From Hyphomonas jannaschiana VP2 (GTDB lineage Bacteria > Pseudomonadota > Alphaproteobacteria > Caulobacterales > Hyphomonadaceae), in NCBI RefSeq assembly GCF_000685215.1, contig NZ_ARYJ01000005.1, forward strand, positions 186,001-250,000: a stretch of DNA of 64,000 nt. The letters are read 5' to 3'. Each line of letters starts with the position of its first letter. Within the stretch, counting starts at the first letter, position 1. The position numbers and the translations under genes are program-made. The notes below the pieces were generated by a model. It searched no databases and was not told the DNA's origin. It saw only the letters and a list, made by a program, of their open reading frames with translations. This document shows, one piece after another, positions 1 to 8,171 of the stretch.

Positions 1-677
<677 letters not shown>

Positions 678-689
678 TCAGACCGGCTT

Positions 690-1118
690 CTAGCCGAGTT
701 GCGAGTTCTTCAGGTTCCGCGCGCGGTCAAGGATCGCGTTTTCAAGCTGGATCGCGGTTTCCGGATCAACCGGCGCATCGACCCAGGCGCCATCCTGGTT
801 CACCTGGCGGAACACGGCGACTTTCACACCGTCGGCGCGTAGTCGCGTGTCGAGAATATAGACGGTCGCCTTGACGCGCTCGTTTTCGGATCCCGGAAAG
901 CTCTTCCAGTCATACACGATCAGGCCGCCGATCGGGTCGGTGCTTGAAACGGGCATGTTTGTGAACGTGTCGAGCGAGGCGCGCCACAGATAGGGGTTCA
1001 CCGTGCCGACATTCTTCGCGGTGACGAGAGCGTCTGCGTTGACGCGCTTGCTGCCACCCTGGCATCCGACCAGCGCAAACAGGGCAGCGGCTGCCGCGGA
1101 GAAGACATATTTGTTCAT
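690..1118 (-). CDS. DUF3576-family lipoprotein
   Basis: Predicted 142-residue exported lipoprotein of the DUF3576 type; the function of the family is not known. The ATG at 1118 gives MNKYVFSAAAAALFALVGC, a signal peptide ending in a lipobox (LVGC), so the mature protein should be lipid-anchored at Cys19. A longer reading frame extends upstream, but it would bury the signal peptide, so it is rejected. The gene stops about 40 bases before leuS on the same strand and may be co-transcribed with it. It is divergent from the porin gene, with a 104-bp gap for both promoters. Confidence 0.8.
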   Translation of the reverse strand: MNKYVFSAAAAALFALVGCQGGSKRVNADALVTAKNVGTVNPYLWRASLDTFTNMPVSSTDPIGGLIVYDWKSFPGSENERVKATVYILDTRLRADGVKVAVFRQVNQDGAWVDAPVDPETAIQLENAILDRARNLKNSQLG

Positions 1119-1222
1119 GAGGAGAGTTCCCGAGCGCAATATCTTGTTGACCGGCGTTTGTATAACAACACGAGTCTGGGCTCGCCAGTGCTCATGTGTG
1201 CAGCGATCCGAGGGAGAAAAAG

Positions 1223-2389
1223 ATGAAACGCCAATTCCTTCTGGCCCTTGTTTCGGCTGCTGCCTGCCTGCCAGCAATTGCGCAGGAAGACTGGGATGTC
1301 TGGGAGACAGACTGGGAGAAGGACGGCGCACTTCTGTTTGCGCCCGGCGCGGAAGAAGCTGTGCTCTACCGGCTGGGTCTCGGCTTCGACACCAACCGGG
1401 TTCTGGACAATGGTCTGGTTCTGGGCGCCGCCGCCCGGCTGGACGCCGAACTGGATCATCCGGCCCGCGCGGGCTTTTCAGGCATTGTTGCTGATCCCGC
1501 GCCCGGCGAACTGGCTGTCGCAGGGGCGTTCAGCGGGCTGGCCCGGTCTCCCGGGATTGAGGAAGACGGGGCAAGGGCCATGCTGCAGACGGCCTATATT
1601 TATGTCGAAGGCGGATATGGTGAAGCCCGGCTCGGTCGCGACGAAGGGGTTGCCAAACGTTTTGCGCAGGGCGCACCGTCCCTGTTTTCCAGCCTGTCCC
1701 TGCATGCGCCGCACCTTGATCCTGATGGCGGGGCGATTGTGCGGACCGATCATGACCTGACAGGCCCTGCCGCCAAAGTCTCTGGGACCACGCCGCGGAT
1801 TGTCGGTTTCAAGGGCGGCCTCTCCTATACGCCAGAAGCCGATGTGCGCGGTCTGGACCGCGATCCGGTACGGATCCTGCCGGGAAGCCCTGCAATCGTG
1901 CTGACCAATGCCACGGAAGCCAGCGTCAGCTTCAATCATCGTTTCCGGCAAAGCGGTGTGCGGGTACGTGCTGCTACAGGCTGGAGCCGCGCGGATGTTG
2001 ACGCTGCCCCGACAGCGCCAGTGTCCTACGGAACGGTCGAAACCTGGTCATTCGGCGCGAGTACGGAGTGGAAGAACACGGTCATCGGAGCCAGCTGGCT
2101 GAGCAGTGACAATGGCCTGAGCGGACTGTCGGGTGATTATACGGCCTGGACGGCTGGCCTGACCCATACGGCGTTCGGGCTGGACTGGGGCGTTGAATAT
2201 GGCGAAGCGAGCGACGACGCGGCTGGCGCAGAAGGCGAATCCTGGAGGGCCGGAGTCGCCCGCTCGGTGACGGACTCTGCCCGCATAGCGTTCGGATACC
2301 GGTCTGATCAGCTGGATTTCGGGGCATATGCCCAATCACGTCGCCTCGGAGGCGAGGGCATTGTGATAGAAATCACACTATCGCATTAG
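1223..2389 (+). CDS. Outer-membrane porin
   Basis: 388-residue exported protein that looks like a Gram-negative trimeric porin, forming a beta-barrel for diffusion of small solutes. The start at 1223 is chosen because it gives a clean signal peptide (MKRQFLLALVSAAACLPAIAQ) and has GGGAG about eight bases upstream. The body is rich in Gly, Ser and alternating aromatic/polar residues. A YVEGGYGEARLGRDEG segment resembles the porin-4 family pattern in which a strand leads to the constriction loop. The C-terminus ends in a strand-like EIT with a final His rather than the common terminal Phe. Substrate is unknown. Confidence 0.75.
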   Translation: MKRQFLLALVSAAACLPAIAQEDWDVWETDWEKDGALLFAPGAEEAVLYRLGLGFDTNRVLDNGLVLGAAARLDAELDHPARAGFSGIVADPAPGELAVAGAFSGLARSPGIEEDGARAMLQTAYIYVEGGYGEARLGRDEGVAKRFAQGAPSLFSSLSLHAPHLDPDGGAIVRTDHDLTGPAAKVSGTTPRIVGFKGGLSYTPEADVRGLDRDPVRILPGSPAIVLTNATEASVSFNHRFRQSGVRVRAATGWSRADVDAAPTAPVSYGTVETWSFGASTEWKNTVIGASWLSSDNGLSGLSGDYTAWTAGLTHTAFGLDWGVEYGEASDDAAGAEGESWRAGVARSVTDSARIAFGYRSDQLDFGAYAQSRRLGGEGIVIEITLSH

Positions 2390-2399
2390 TTTATCAGGA

Positions 2400-2452
2400 C
2401 TGTCCGATAATTAATCTTCTGTTTAGGAGATGGCACCCCTAATATCGGACAG
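2400..2452 (+). promoter_or_regulatory. 10-bp perfect dyad in the leader of the 2469 gene
   Basis: CTGTCCGATA at 2400-2409 is the exact reverse complement of TATCGGACAG at 2443-2452, with 33 bases between. The right arm abuts the GGAAGAGG ribosome-binding stretch. It could be an operator, or an RNA hairpin placed next to the ribosome-binding site. There is no T-run, so it is unlikely to be a plain terminator for the porin. Confidence 0.5.
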
Positions 2453-2468
2453 GGAAGAGGTGTATTTT

Positions 2469-2927
2469 ATGCGGCTTGGGCTTTTGCTCACTTGTGCAAT
2501 CTCCGCGACGGTTCTGGCGATGCCAGCTGCCGCGCAGGAAGATTCGCGCGTGCCGTCTGTCACCGTCGAGGCCCCTCAGCTTTCCGAAACCCAGGCCGGC
2601 AAGGTCGACTGGTATCGCCAGTTTGCTGTTTCCAAGCCGATTGAGGCACGTCCTGTCTGGCAGGCCGAACCCTCCGAAGATGTTTCGATGCAGTTCTCCG
2701 GAAGTGACCGCTGGGAATTCCGGATCGATAAGCTGTCGCGTCCTTCGGCGAATATTTCACCGCTTCCGCGTCAGGAAATGCAGGCTGGTGCCACTTTCAA
2801 AATCACCCCGCGCTTTTCTGTTGGCGGTGAAGTCAGTGTTGGCGCTGACGATCTGAATGCCGTGTCGACCTGGGAAGACCGGGACGTCGAGACCGGTGTC
2901 CGGCTGAAGTCGGCCTTCAAGTTCTAA
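2469..2927 (+). CDS. Small exported protein, unknown function
   Basis: 152-residue protein with a clear signal peptide (MRLGLLLTCAISATVLAMPAAAQ). The start at 2469 is preceded by GGAAGAGG at good distance; the in-frame upstream ATG at 2430 would hide the signal. The second half contains KITPRFSVGGEVSVGADDL and ends in SAFKF, with a C-terminal Phe after alternating residues. This suggests a short outer-membrane or periplasmic beta-rich protein, which is inference only. The gene follows the porin by 80 bases and overlaps the convergent ThiE-like gene by 11 bp. Confidence 0.65.
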   Translation: MRLGLLLTCAISATVLAMPAAAQEDSRVPSVTVEAPQLSETQAGKVDWYRQFAVSKPIEARPVWQAEPSEDVSMQFSGSDRWEFRIDKLSRPSANISPLPRQEMQAGATFKITPRFSVGGEVSVGADDLNAVSTWEDRDVETGVRLKSAFKF

Positions 2928-3558
2928 GGCTGCGGCCGGGGCCGAACACGGCCTCTATTCCTTCTATTGCTGCAATACCTGCAACAGGTGCGACCTGCCC
3001 TGCCGTATAGGCATTTAACCCGCCGAGCGCGTAGACCGGTAGCTCCGAGGTGCGGGCCAGATTGCGGAAGCGGAGCGGGCCGAGCGGTTTGCGGGCGCTG
3101 GGGCTGGTGGAGGGAAATGCGGTCGAGAGCAATGCCGCGTCGATGCCCGCATCCTGTAGTATCCGCAATTGATCCGGCGTGTGGGCGCTGCTGGTCATCA
3201 GGGCAAACCGGCGCCGCCATCTGCGCGCCCTCGCCCGTTCCGAAAATGGCCAGTGAACGCCGTCTGCGCCGACTTCCATGGCGAGTTTTGGATCATTCGC
3301 GATGAGGAAGGCTACGTGCCGTTTCCGGCAGACCTCCGCCAGACTTGCCGCGACTATATCGTGCTTCGGCTGACCATAATGGCGATAAACCAGACCATGG
3401 CATGACGATAACCGACTAGCGGTGACCACCGGGTCGGGCGTCCGCGCCGGATCTGTCAGGTACAGAACCGGCGGCAGGAAACCCGGCAGGTGCCGCCCCG
3501 CGATACGTGCGGCGGTGCGGAGCTTGCGTTCGGCGCGGTTTCGGTCTTCCTGCATCAT
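2917..3558 (-). CDS. ThiE/TenI-like thiamine phosphate synthase family protein
   Basis: 213-residue TIM-barrel protein of the thiamine phosphate synthase/TenI family. ThiE joins the pyrimidine and thiazole halves of thiamine, and TenI relatives act on thiazole tautomers. Seen: LPPVLYLTDPARTPDP near the N-terminus, LIANDPKLAMEVGADGVHWP mid-protein, and PVYALGGLNAYTAGQVAPVAG near the end (the PVxAIGGI-type phosphate loop). The classic HLGQxD motif is replaced by HWPFSE, so true ThiE activity is doubtful. The start at 3558 (Met-Met) lies four bases from the divergent YggS start; a later start is possible. Confidence 0.7.
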   Translation of the reverse strand: MMQEDRNRAERKLRTAARIAGRHLPGFLPPVLYLTDPARTPDPVVTASRLSSCHGLVYRHYGQPKHDIVAASLAEVCRKRHVAFLIANDPKLAMEVGADGVHWPFSERARARRWRRRFALMTSSAHTPDQLRILQDAGIDAALLSTAFPSTSPSARKPLGPLRFRNLARTSELPVYALGGLNAYTAGQVAPVAGIAAIEGIEAVFGPGRSLRT

Positions 3559-3562
3559 CGTG

Positions 3563-4228
3563 ATGACTGATACCGACACGCTCTCCATTGCCAAGCGCCG
3601 CGACGCGGTGCTGGCCGAACTTTCCGATGCGGCCTCCCCGCCGCCGCAACTGGTCGCGGTGACGAAAACCCAGCCTGATGAGGCGATCGAGGAGATCCTT
3701 GCCACGGGCCAGCGAGTCTTTGGCGAGAACCGGGTTCAGGAGGCCGAAGCCCGCTGGGCCGGGCGCCGTTCGGCCTATCCGGACCTGGAACTACACCTGA
3801 TCGGGCCGCTGCAGACCAACAAGGCAGAGCTGGCGGTGCGCCTGTTCGACGTGATCGAAACGCTGGACCGGCCGAAGCTTGCCGATGCGCTGGCGAAGGC
3901 GATGGAAAAAGTGGGGCGCGCCCTGCCCGTCCTGATCCAGGTGAACACGGGTGAAGAGCCGCAAAAGGCCGGTGTGATTCCGTCTGAACTGAAGCAGCTG
4001 CTACAGTATGCGCGTGATCGCGGCCTCGATGTTCAGGGCCTGATGTGCATTCCGCCGGTGGATGAACCGGCCGGGCCGCACTTTGCCCTACTCGCCAAGC
4101 TGGCGAAGGAAGCGGGCCTGCCGGTCCTCTCCATGGGCATGAGTTCGGATTATGTGACGGCCGCCCGGTTCGGCTCCACCCATGTCCGCGTGGGCTCGGC
4201 CCTGTTCGGTCCGCGCGATTATCCCTGA
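3563..4228 (+). CDS. YggS/YlmE/ProSC-family PLP-binding protein
   Basis: 221-residue cytoplasmic protein of the YggS (PLPBP) family, which binds pyridoxal 5'-phosphate and helps maintain PLP and amino-acid balance without a known catalytic role. Family landmarks are present: LVAVTKTQPDEAIEEIL with the PLP lysine, FGENRVQEA, LHLIGPLQTNKAELA, and the C-terminal SMGMSSDYVTAARFGSTH with the phosphate-binding loop. Its length is normal for the family. The stop is one base from the convergent YkuD-type gene. It is divergent from the ThiE-like gene with almost no intergenic space, so each promoter must lie inside the neighbour. Confidence 0.92.
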   Translation: MTDTDTLSIAKRRDAVLAELSDAASPPPQLVAVTKTQPDEAIEEILATGQRVFGENRVQEAEARWAGRRSAYPDLELHLIGPLQTNKAELAVRLFDVIETLDRPKLADALAKAMEKVGRALPVLIQVNTGEEPQKAGVIPSELKQLLQYARDRGLDVQGLMCIPPVDEPAGPHFALLAKLAKEAGLPVLSMGMSSDYVTAARFGSTHVRVGSALFGPRDYP

Positions 4229-4229
4229 T

Positions 4230-4739
4230 CTAGAGCTGGATCTGGATCTCTGACCCGCGCGCTGACAGCCGCAGGATTTCCAGCATGTCTTCCAGCGTCA
4301 CCGCGATACAGCCGGCGGTCGGCCCCCAGTCCGGCCGGGCGAGGTGCAGGAAGATCGCGCTGCCCAGTGGTGGCACAGGCGGATCGTCATTATAGCCGAG
4401 CTCGACGATCACATCGTAGACATGGTCTTCCATCCAGAGCTTCTCATGGCTGGCGGCATAAGGAAGCTTGACCCAGCGATTGTAGAGCGGGTCGTCCGGC
4501 GCATCGCACCAGCCATCTTCTGGCGTCAGCGCAATCAGCGGCAGTAGGGTCTTTGGCGCCTCCAGCCTGTCCGGCCGATAGAAGACACGCCGCATGGGCC
4601 AGGTGCCCGCTGGCGAGAAGCCATCGCCTTCCCGTTTCTCTTCGGCCGCCACAACGCCGCTGCGCCCCACACTGCAACGGGTTTCACGGCCTGCGAGAAG
4701 AAAGCGGCCATCTGCATGGGCAATGAAATCTGCGCTCAT
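4230..4739 (-). CDS. L,D-transpeptidase (YkuD) family protein
   Basis: 169-residue protein with a YkuD-type catalytic domain. Such enzymes make 3-3 peptidoglycan cross-links or attach proteins to the wall. The signature appears as FLHLARPDWGPTAGCIAVT: a His, then the catalytic Cys at about residue 144 in a TxGC setting. An upstream aromatic segment (LWMEDHVYDVIVELGYN) matches the COG3786 branch. No signal peptide is evident from the ATG at 4739, which is unusual because the substrate is periplasmic. Longer in-frame extensions also lack a clear signal. Confidence 0.8.
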   Translation of the reverse strand: MSADFIAHADGRFLLAGRETRCSVGRSGVVAAEEKREGDGFSPAGTWPMRRVFYRPDRLEAPKTLLPLIALTPEDGWCDAPDDPLYNRWVKLPYAASHEKLWMEDHVYDVIVELGYNDDPPVPPLGSAIFLHLARPDWGPTAGCIAVTLEDMLEILRLSARGSEIQIQL

Positions 4740-4916
4740 CAATGCGTCCTGTCCTGTCCGGGAATCCTGCTTTGCCGGTGGCAAGTTTGAACAGGAGCTG
4801 TGCGCCCTGACAAGCTTGCGTGGGCAATGCGGCGGAGCAGGAGTTGATTGTGCCGCGTGTCGTGGCAATGGTCGGGCGTGTAAATGCATCGAGATGATGC
4901 CCGGAGACGACCCGCC

Positions 4917-5333
4917 ATGACGATTTCCCCCTTCCACCTTGCCTTCCCGGTTCATGACCTTCAGGCCGCGCGCGATTTCTATGGAAGCCTGCTGGGCTGC
5001 CCGGAAGGGCGCAGCTCGGACGAATGGGTCGATTTCGACTTTCTCGGCCACCAGATCGTCGCCCATCTCGCGCCGGAGGAATGCGCGGGGCCGAAAACCA
5101 ATGCGGTCGACGGCAAGAATGTCCCTGTCCGGCATTTCGGCATCGTCCTCTCAATGGAAGACTGGCAGGAAATGGCCGACCGGTTGAAAGGTGAAGTCGA
5201 TTTCCTGATCGAGCCCCATATCCGCTTCAAGGGCGAGCCCGGTGAGCAGGCGACCATGTTCTTCACCGATCCGTCCGGCAATGCGATCGAGATCAAGGCC
5301 TTTGCCGACATGTCCCGTCTCTTCGCCAAATAA
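4917..5333 (+). CDS. VOC (glyoxalase/bleomycin-resistance) family protein
   Basis: 138-residue protein with one vicinal-oxygen-chelate fold made of paired beta-alpha-beta-beta-beta units. These are metal-dependent dioxygenases, isomerases or binding proteins. Seen: PFHLAFPVHDLQAARDFYG at the N-terminus (first metal His), a central RHFGIVLSMEDW and a C-terminal MFFTDPSGNAIEIKAF with the usual Glu ligand. The ATG at 4917 is chosen because GGAGAC lies nine bases upstream. The specific substrate cannot be told. Confidence 0.85.
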   Translation: MTISPFHLAFPVHDLQAARDFYGSLLGCPEGRSSDEWVDFDFLGHQIVAHLAPEECAGPKTNAVDGKNVPVRHFGIVLSMEDWQEMADRLKGEVDFLIEPHIRFKGEPGEQATMFFTDPSGNAIEIKAFADMSRLFAK

Positions 5334-5415
5334 GCGAACCCGGACGGATCGTTGTCAGCCATCAGGCGGCCCGGCTCACGGAGACCTCCCGCTCTTGTGA
5401 ACAAGCGTGCGTTAC

Positions 5416-5445
5416 ATTCATATGGCATCGTGAAGCGATATGAAT
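5416..5445. promoter_or_regulatory. 8-bp inverted repeat upstream of the cenR-like gene
   Basis: ATTCATAT at 5416-5423 and ATATGAAT at 5438-5445 are exact reverse complements, with centres 22 bp apart (two helical turns). They lie 34 to 63 bases before the ATG at 5479, where a promoter would be expected. A dimeric regulator binding site is possible, including autoregulation; this is inference. Confidence 0.4.
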
Positions 5446-5478
5446 AAATGCAGCACTCACTTTGCACAGGAGAGTCGC

Positions 5479-6165
5479 ATGGCGGCCAAGAAAACGGTCC
5501 TTCTGGTGGACGACGATGAAGACCTTCGCGAGGCGCTGGCGGAGCAATTCGAGCTGCACGACAGTTTCGAAACGATTCAGGCCGCCAATGCCAATGAAGG
5601 CATCGAGGCTGCCACCACCCAGCGGATCGATCTTGTCCTGCTGGATGTCGACATGCCGGACATGGATGGCCGCGAGGCCTGCAAGATCATGCGGCAGAAG
5701 GGCGTGCGCGCGCCGGTCATCATGCTGACCGGACAGGACGGGGATGCCGATACGATCCTGGGCCTCGAATCCGGCGCCAATGACTATGTGACCAAGCCAT
5801 TCAAATTCTCCGTGCTGCTGGCCCGTGTCCGCGCGCATCTGCGCAGTTTCGAACAGTCCGAGGACGCCACATTCAAGGTCGGTCCTTACGAGTTCCGGCC
5901 GGCGATGAAATTGCTGGTGACGGATGACGACAAGAAGATCCGCCTGACGGAGAAGGAAACCAACATCCTGAAATATCTCTACCGGGCGGGCGGCAAACCG
6001 GTAGCGCGGGATGAGCTGCTGGCGGAAGTCTGGGGCTATAATGCCGCCGTCACCACGCACACGCTGGAGACGCACATCTATCGCCTGCGCCAGAAGGTCG
6101 AGCCGGACCCGGCCCATGCCCGCCTGCTGCTGACCGATGCAGGCGGATACCGCCTGCAGCCGTGA
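5479..6165 (+). CDS. cenR: OmpR-family response regulator, CenR-like
   Basis: 228-residue two-component response regulator. The receiver domain spans residues 5-120, with an acidic DDDED cluster at 11-15, phospho-acceptor Asp56 in LLDVDMPDMDG, and YVTKPF with the conserved Lys. A winged-helix DNA-binding domain spans about 130-228 (RLTEKETNILKYLYRAGG, VTTHTLETHIYRLRQKV). In Caulobacter, CenR works with the kinase CenK in cell-envelope control and is essential. I recognise the strong overall likeness and the xthA/lolA neighbourhood, but the exact orthology is from memory. No kinase gene is adjacent. A CAGGAGAG ribosome-binding site precedes the start. Confidence 0.75.
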   Translation: MAAKKTVLLVDDDEDLREALAEQFELHDSFETIQAANANEGIEAATTQRIDLVLLDVDMPDMDGREACKIMRQKGVRAPVIMLTGQDGDADTILGLESGANDYVTKPFKFSVLLARVRAHLRSFEQSEDATFKVGPYEFRPAMKLLVTDDDKKIRLTEKETNILKYLYRAGGKPVARDELLAEVWGYNAAVTTHTLETHIYRLRQKVEPDPAHARLLLTDAGGYRLQP

Positions 6166-6972
6166 TCATCCGGCCTTGATCTGCACACTGACCGGTGCGT
6201 GATCGGACGGTTTCCAGCCGCCGCGCCAGCCAAGGTGAATCCTGTAGCTGTCGACCAGCGTATCCGGCAGGCCGGCGGGATTGACCCAGATATGGTCGAG
6301 CCGCCGGCCGCGGTTCGAGGCGGCCCAGTCCTTCGCGCGGTAACTCCACCAGGTGTAGAGCTTCTGGTCCTCCGGTACGGCGAGGCGGGCAATGTCGGCA
6401 AACTTCGCCATGTTGCGGGAGTCTTCCAGACGCTCTGTCTCTTCAGGGGTGTGAGAGACGATCTTCAGAAGCTGTTTGTGCGACCAGACATCGTTTTCAT
6501 GCGGGGCGACGTTGAGGTCTCCCACAAGCACGCGCGGCGTCTTCGATTGTTTCTTGTAGGCAGGCCCCAGCTTTTCGAGGAAGTCGAGCTTGTGGGCGAA
6601 CTTGTCGTTCTTCACCGGGTCCGGCTCGTCCCCGCCGGCGGGCAGGTAGATATTGTGGATCTCGATGCCGGCAACTTTCGCCGCGATCACGCGCGAATGG
6701 CCTTCGCGGCAGAGGTCGGGCGCGTCAATCCGTTCCAGCGGCAGGCGCGAGGCGATGGCGACGCCATGATGGCCGCCTTTCTGGCCGTTCAGGACGAGGT
6801 GCTTCAGCCCCATCTCGTTGAAGGCCTTCTCAGGGAATTCCCCGTCCTGGCACTTGGTTTCCTGCAGGCAGATCACGTCAGGATTTTCCTGCGCGACAAA
6901 GGCCTCGATGTTCGGGGCGCGCAGGCGAACCGAGTTGATGTTCCAGCTGACGATTTTGAGTGGTTTTGGCAT
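6166..6972 (-). CDS. xthA: Exodeoxyribonuclease III
   Basis: 268-residue class II AP endonuclease and 3'-5' exonuclease that repairs abasic sites. The fold landmarks are all present: LKIVSWNINSVRLR, DVICLQETKCQD (metal-binding Glu), NIYLPAGGDEPD, RVLVGDLNVAPHENDVW (Asp/Asn catalytic pair), RLDHIWVN and the final PSDHAPVSVQI with the catalytic His. The start at 6972 is typical for the family (MPKPLKIVSWN). No ribosome-binding site is visible. The promoter just upstream places transcription start at or next to the ATG, so the mRNA is probably leaderless. The stop codon directly abuts the convergent cenR-like gene. Confidence 0.95.
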   Translation of the reverse strand: MPKPLKIVSWNINSVRLRAPNIEAFVAQENPDVICLQETKCQDGEFPEKAFNEMGLKHLVLNGQKGGHHGVAIASRLPLERIDAPDLCREGHSRVIAAKVAGIEIHNIYLPAGGDEPDPVKNDKFAHKLDFLEKLGPAYKKQSKTPRVLVGDLNVAPHENDVWSHKQLLKIVSHTPEETERLEDSRNMAKFADIARLAVPEDQKLYTWWSYRAKDWAASNRGRRLDHIWVNPAGLPDTLVDSYRIHLGWRGGWKPSDHAPVSVQIKAG

Positions 6973-6978
6973 GCCGTT

Positions 6979-7005
6979 GCGTAGCACTGTTCCCTGAAAC
7001 GTCAA
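6979..7005 (-). promoter_or_regulatory. Caulobacter-type sigma70 promoter for xthA
   Basis: Read on the minus strand: TTGACG (7005-7000), 14 bases, then GCTACGC (6985-6979). This fits the alphaproteobacterial housekeeping pattern TTGACGS-N10-14-GCTANAWC. The ATG at 6972 begins six bases after the -10 element, which implies a leaderless message. Confidence 0.65.
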
Positions 7006-7221
7006 CGCGCCCGAACGCGGGGGAGTTCGGGCGCGCCTGACGCGGTTTCCAACGTCTCGCCGGGAGGGGAAGGCTCCGGCGGCGACAACACGGTGGTTCA
7101 CAGCGGGGGGGTCGGGTGCTGCGCGGGGTTTGCCGTGTGTCGACAGTTGCAAAGATGTCACTACGGCCGAAATTTTCAAGTAAAATATGTGTTAAGTGCT
7201 TGAGTGTCACACCATAACATT

Positions 7222-7249
7222 CGCCCCGGAAGCGAGTGCTCCCGGGGCG
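7222..7249 (-). terminator. Probable lolA terminator hairpin
   Basis: CGCCCCGG-type arms (7222-7229 and 7242-7249) flank a short loop some 30 bases after the lolA stop. The following minus-strand bases are not a strong T-run, so termination may be weak or Rho-assisted. Confidence 0.4.
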
Positions 7250-7280
7250 CCTGATTCTGCAACCTGTTGCAGCTGCTACG

Positions 7281-7940
7281 CTACTCGTCGTCGAAGTCCT
7301 TGACGATGAAGAGGCGCGGATTGATTTTCTTTCCGGTCTCCACATCGTGCAGCATCACCTCTGTAAGGTTCCCGCCACTGTCGAGCGTGCGCCAGCCGGT
7401 CAGATCATGCTGCGGGCCGTCGAAGATCAGGGTGAGCGTGCCATCCATTTCGCCGTCCGGATCGCGAAGGGTCACTTCGACATGCTCGCCCTCTTTGGTG
7501 ACATCGACGATTTCGGCTTCGGTTTCGAAGTCGAGGTCGTCGTCCAGCAACAGGGCCAGCGGCGTGGAGCCCAGCGGCACGCGGTCCGTCGTTTCCAGCT
7601 CTGAGTCCTGCATCGCCACGGTCGTGCCATTGGCGACGATCAGGAGCGGGGAGGGGGCGTCATAGTCGAACCGCACTTTGCCGGGGCGGGAAATGGCGAA
7701 GCTGCCACTGGCGGAGGAGAAGTCCGGCGACAGCTGGTCGAACCGGCCGGAAGCGGTTTTCACCGACTCCATGGAAGCGGCGATGTCTTTCAGCAGGGCC
7801 GTGCGCTGTTCGGCGCTCATGCTTGCCGGGGTGGCGGTGATCTGTGTGGGGGCCGTTTCGGGGGTGCCCTGACGCGCCAGTGCGAGGGGCGCGGCGGCGA
7901 GAGCGGCAGCGGCAACCAGGGTGGCGAGTTTGGTCTTCAT
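7281..7940 (-). CDS. lolA: LolA-type periplasmic lipoprotein carrier
   Basis: 219-residue exported protein of the LolA/LolB fold, which ferries lipoproteins across the periplasm from LolCDE to the outer membrane. Seen: signal peptide MKTKLATLVAAAALAAAPLALA; the LolA core SGRFDQLSPDFSSASGSFAI followed by RPGKVRFDYDAPSPLLIVANG; then strands carrying PLALLLDDDLDF. In canonical LolA the first part reads G.F.Q, as here. AAGGAG precedes the ATG. It lies in line with xthA, as in related genomes. Confidence 0.88.
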   Translation of the reverse strand: MKTKLATLVAAAALAAAPLALARQGTPETAPTQITATPASMSAEQRTALLKDIAASMESVKTASGRFDQLSPDFSSASGSFAISRPGKVRFDYDAPSPLLIVANGTTVAMQDSELETTDRVPLGSTPLALLLDDDLDFETEAEIVDVTKEGEHVEVTLRDPDGEMDGTLTLIFDGPQHDLTGWRTLDSGGNLTEVMLHDVETGKKINPRLFIVKDFDDE

Positions 7941-8171
7941 CGAACGGGTCTCCTTTTCGTGACCTTGCGCTTACATCTAGTCGCCTGAACCCTGCCTAAA
8001 CAGGGCGGGAACAAGGTATTTTGGCCGCTTTTCGTTGGCCGCCATTCAGCTTCACTCCCGGCAAGGCGCAAGGCCTGACCGCAGATGAACACGCAGCCGT
8101 GTCTGTGGTTCCGCTTGCGAAACACGGCCTGAACGCCCATCTTCCGGCCAGAATTTGAAGGAACCCCAGCC

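Larger units (their letters stand above)
6973..7280. other. 308-bp intergenic region between xthA and lolA
   Basis: No gene is visible here. It holds the xthA promoter, a perfect 11-bp hairpin (7006-7016 with 7025-7035, 8-base loop, no T-run) that touches the -35 element, a GC-rich spacer, an AT-rich stretch at about 7160-7220, and the probable lolA terminator at 7222-7249. Confidence 0.6.

Noticed and set aside
7006-7035. A perfect 11-bp hairpin considered as a terminator
   Set aside because: It lacks a T-run on both strands and sits 246 bases after lolA, touching the xthA -35 box; its role is unclear, so it is noted only in the intergenic entry.
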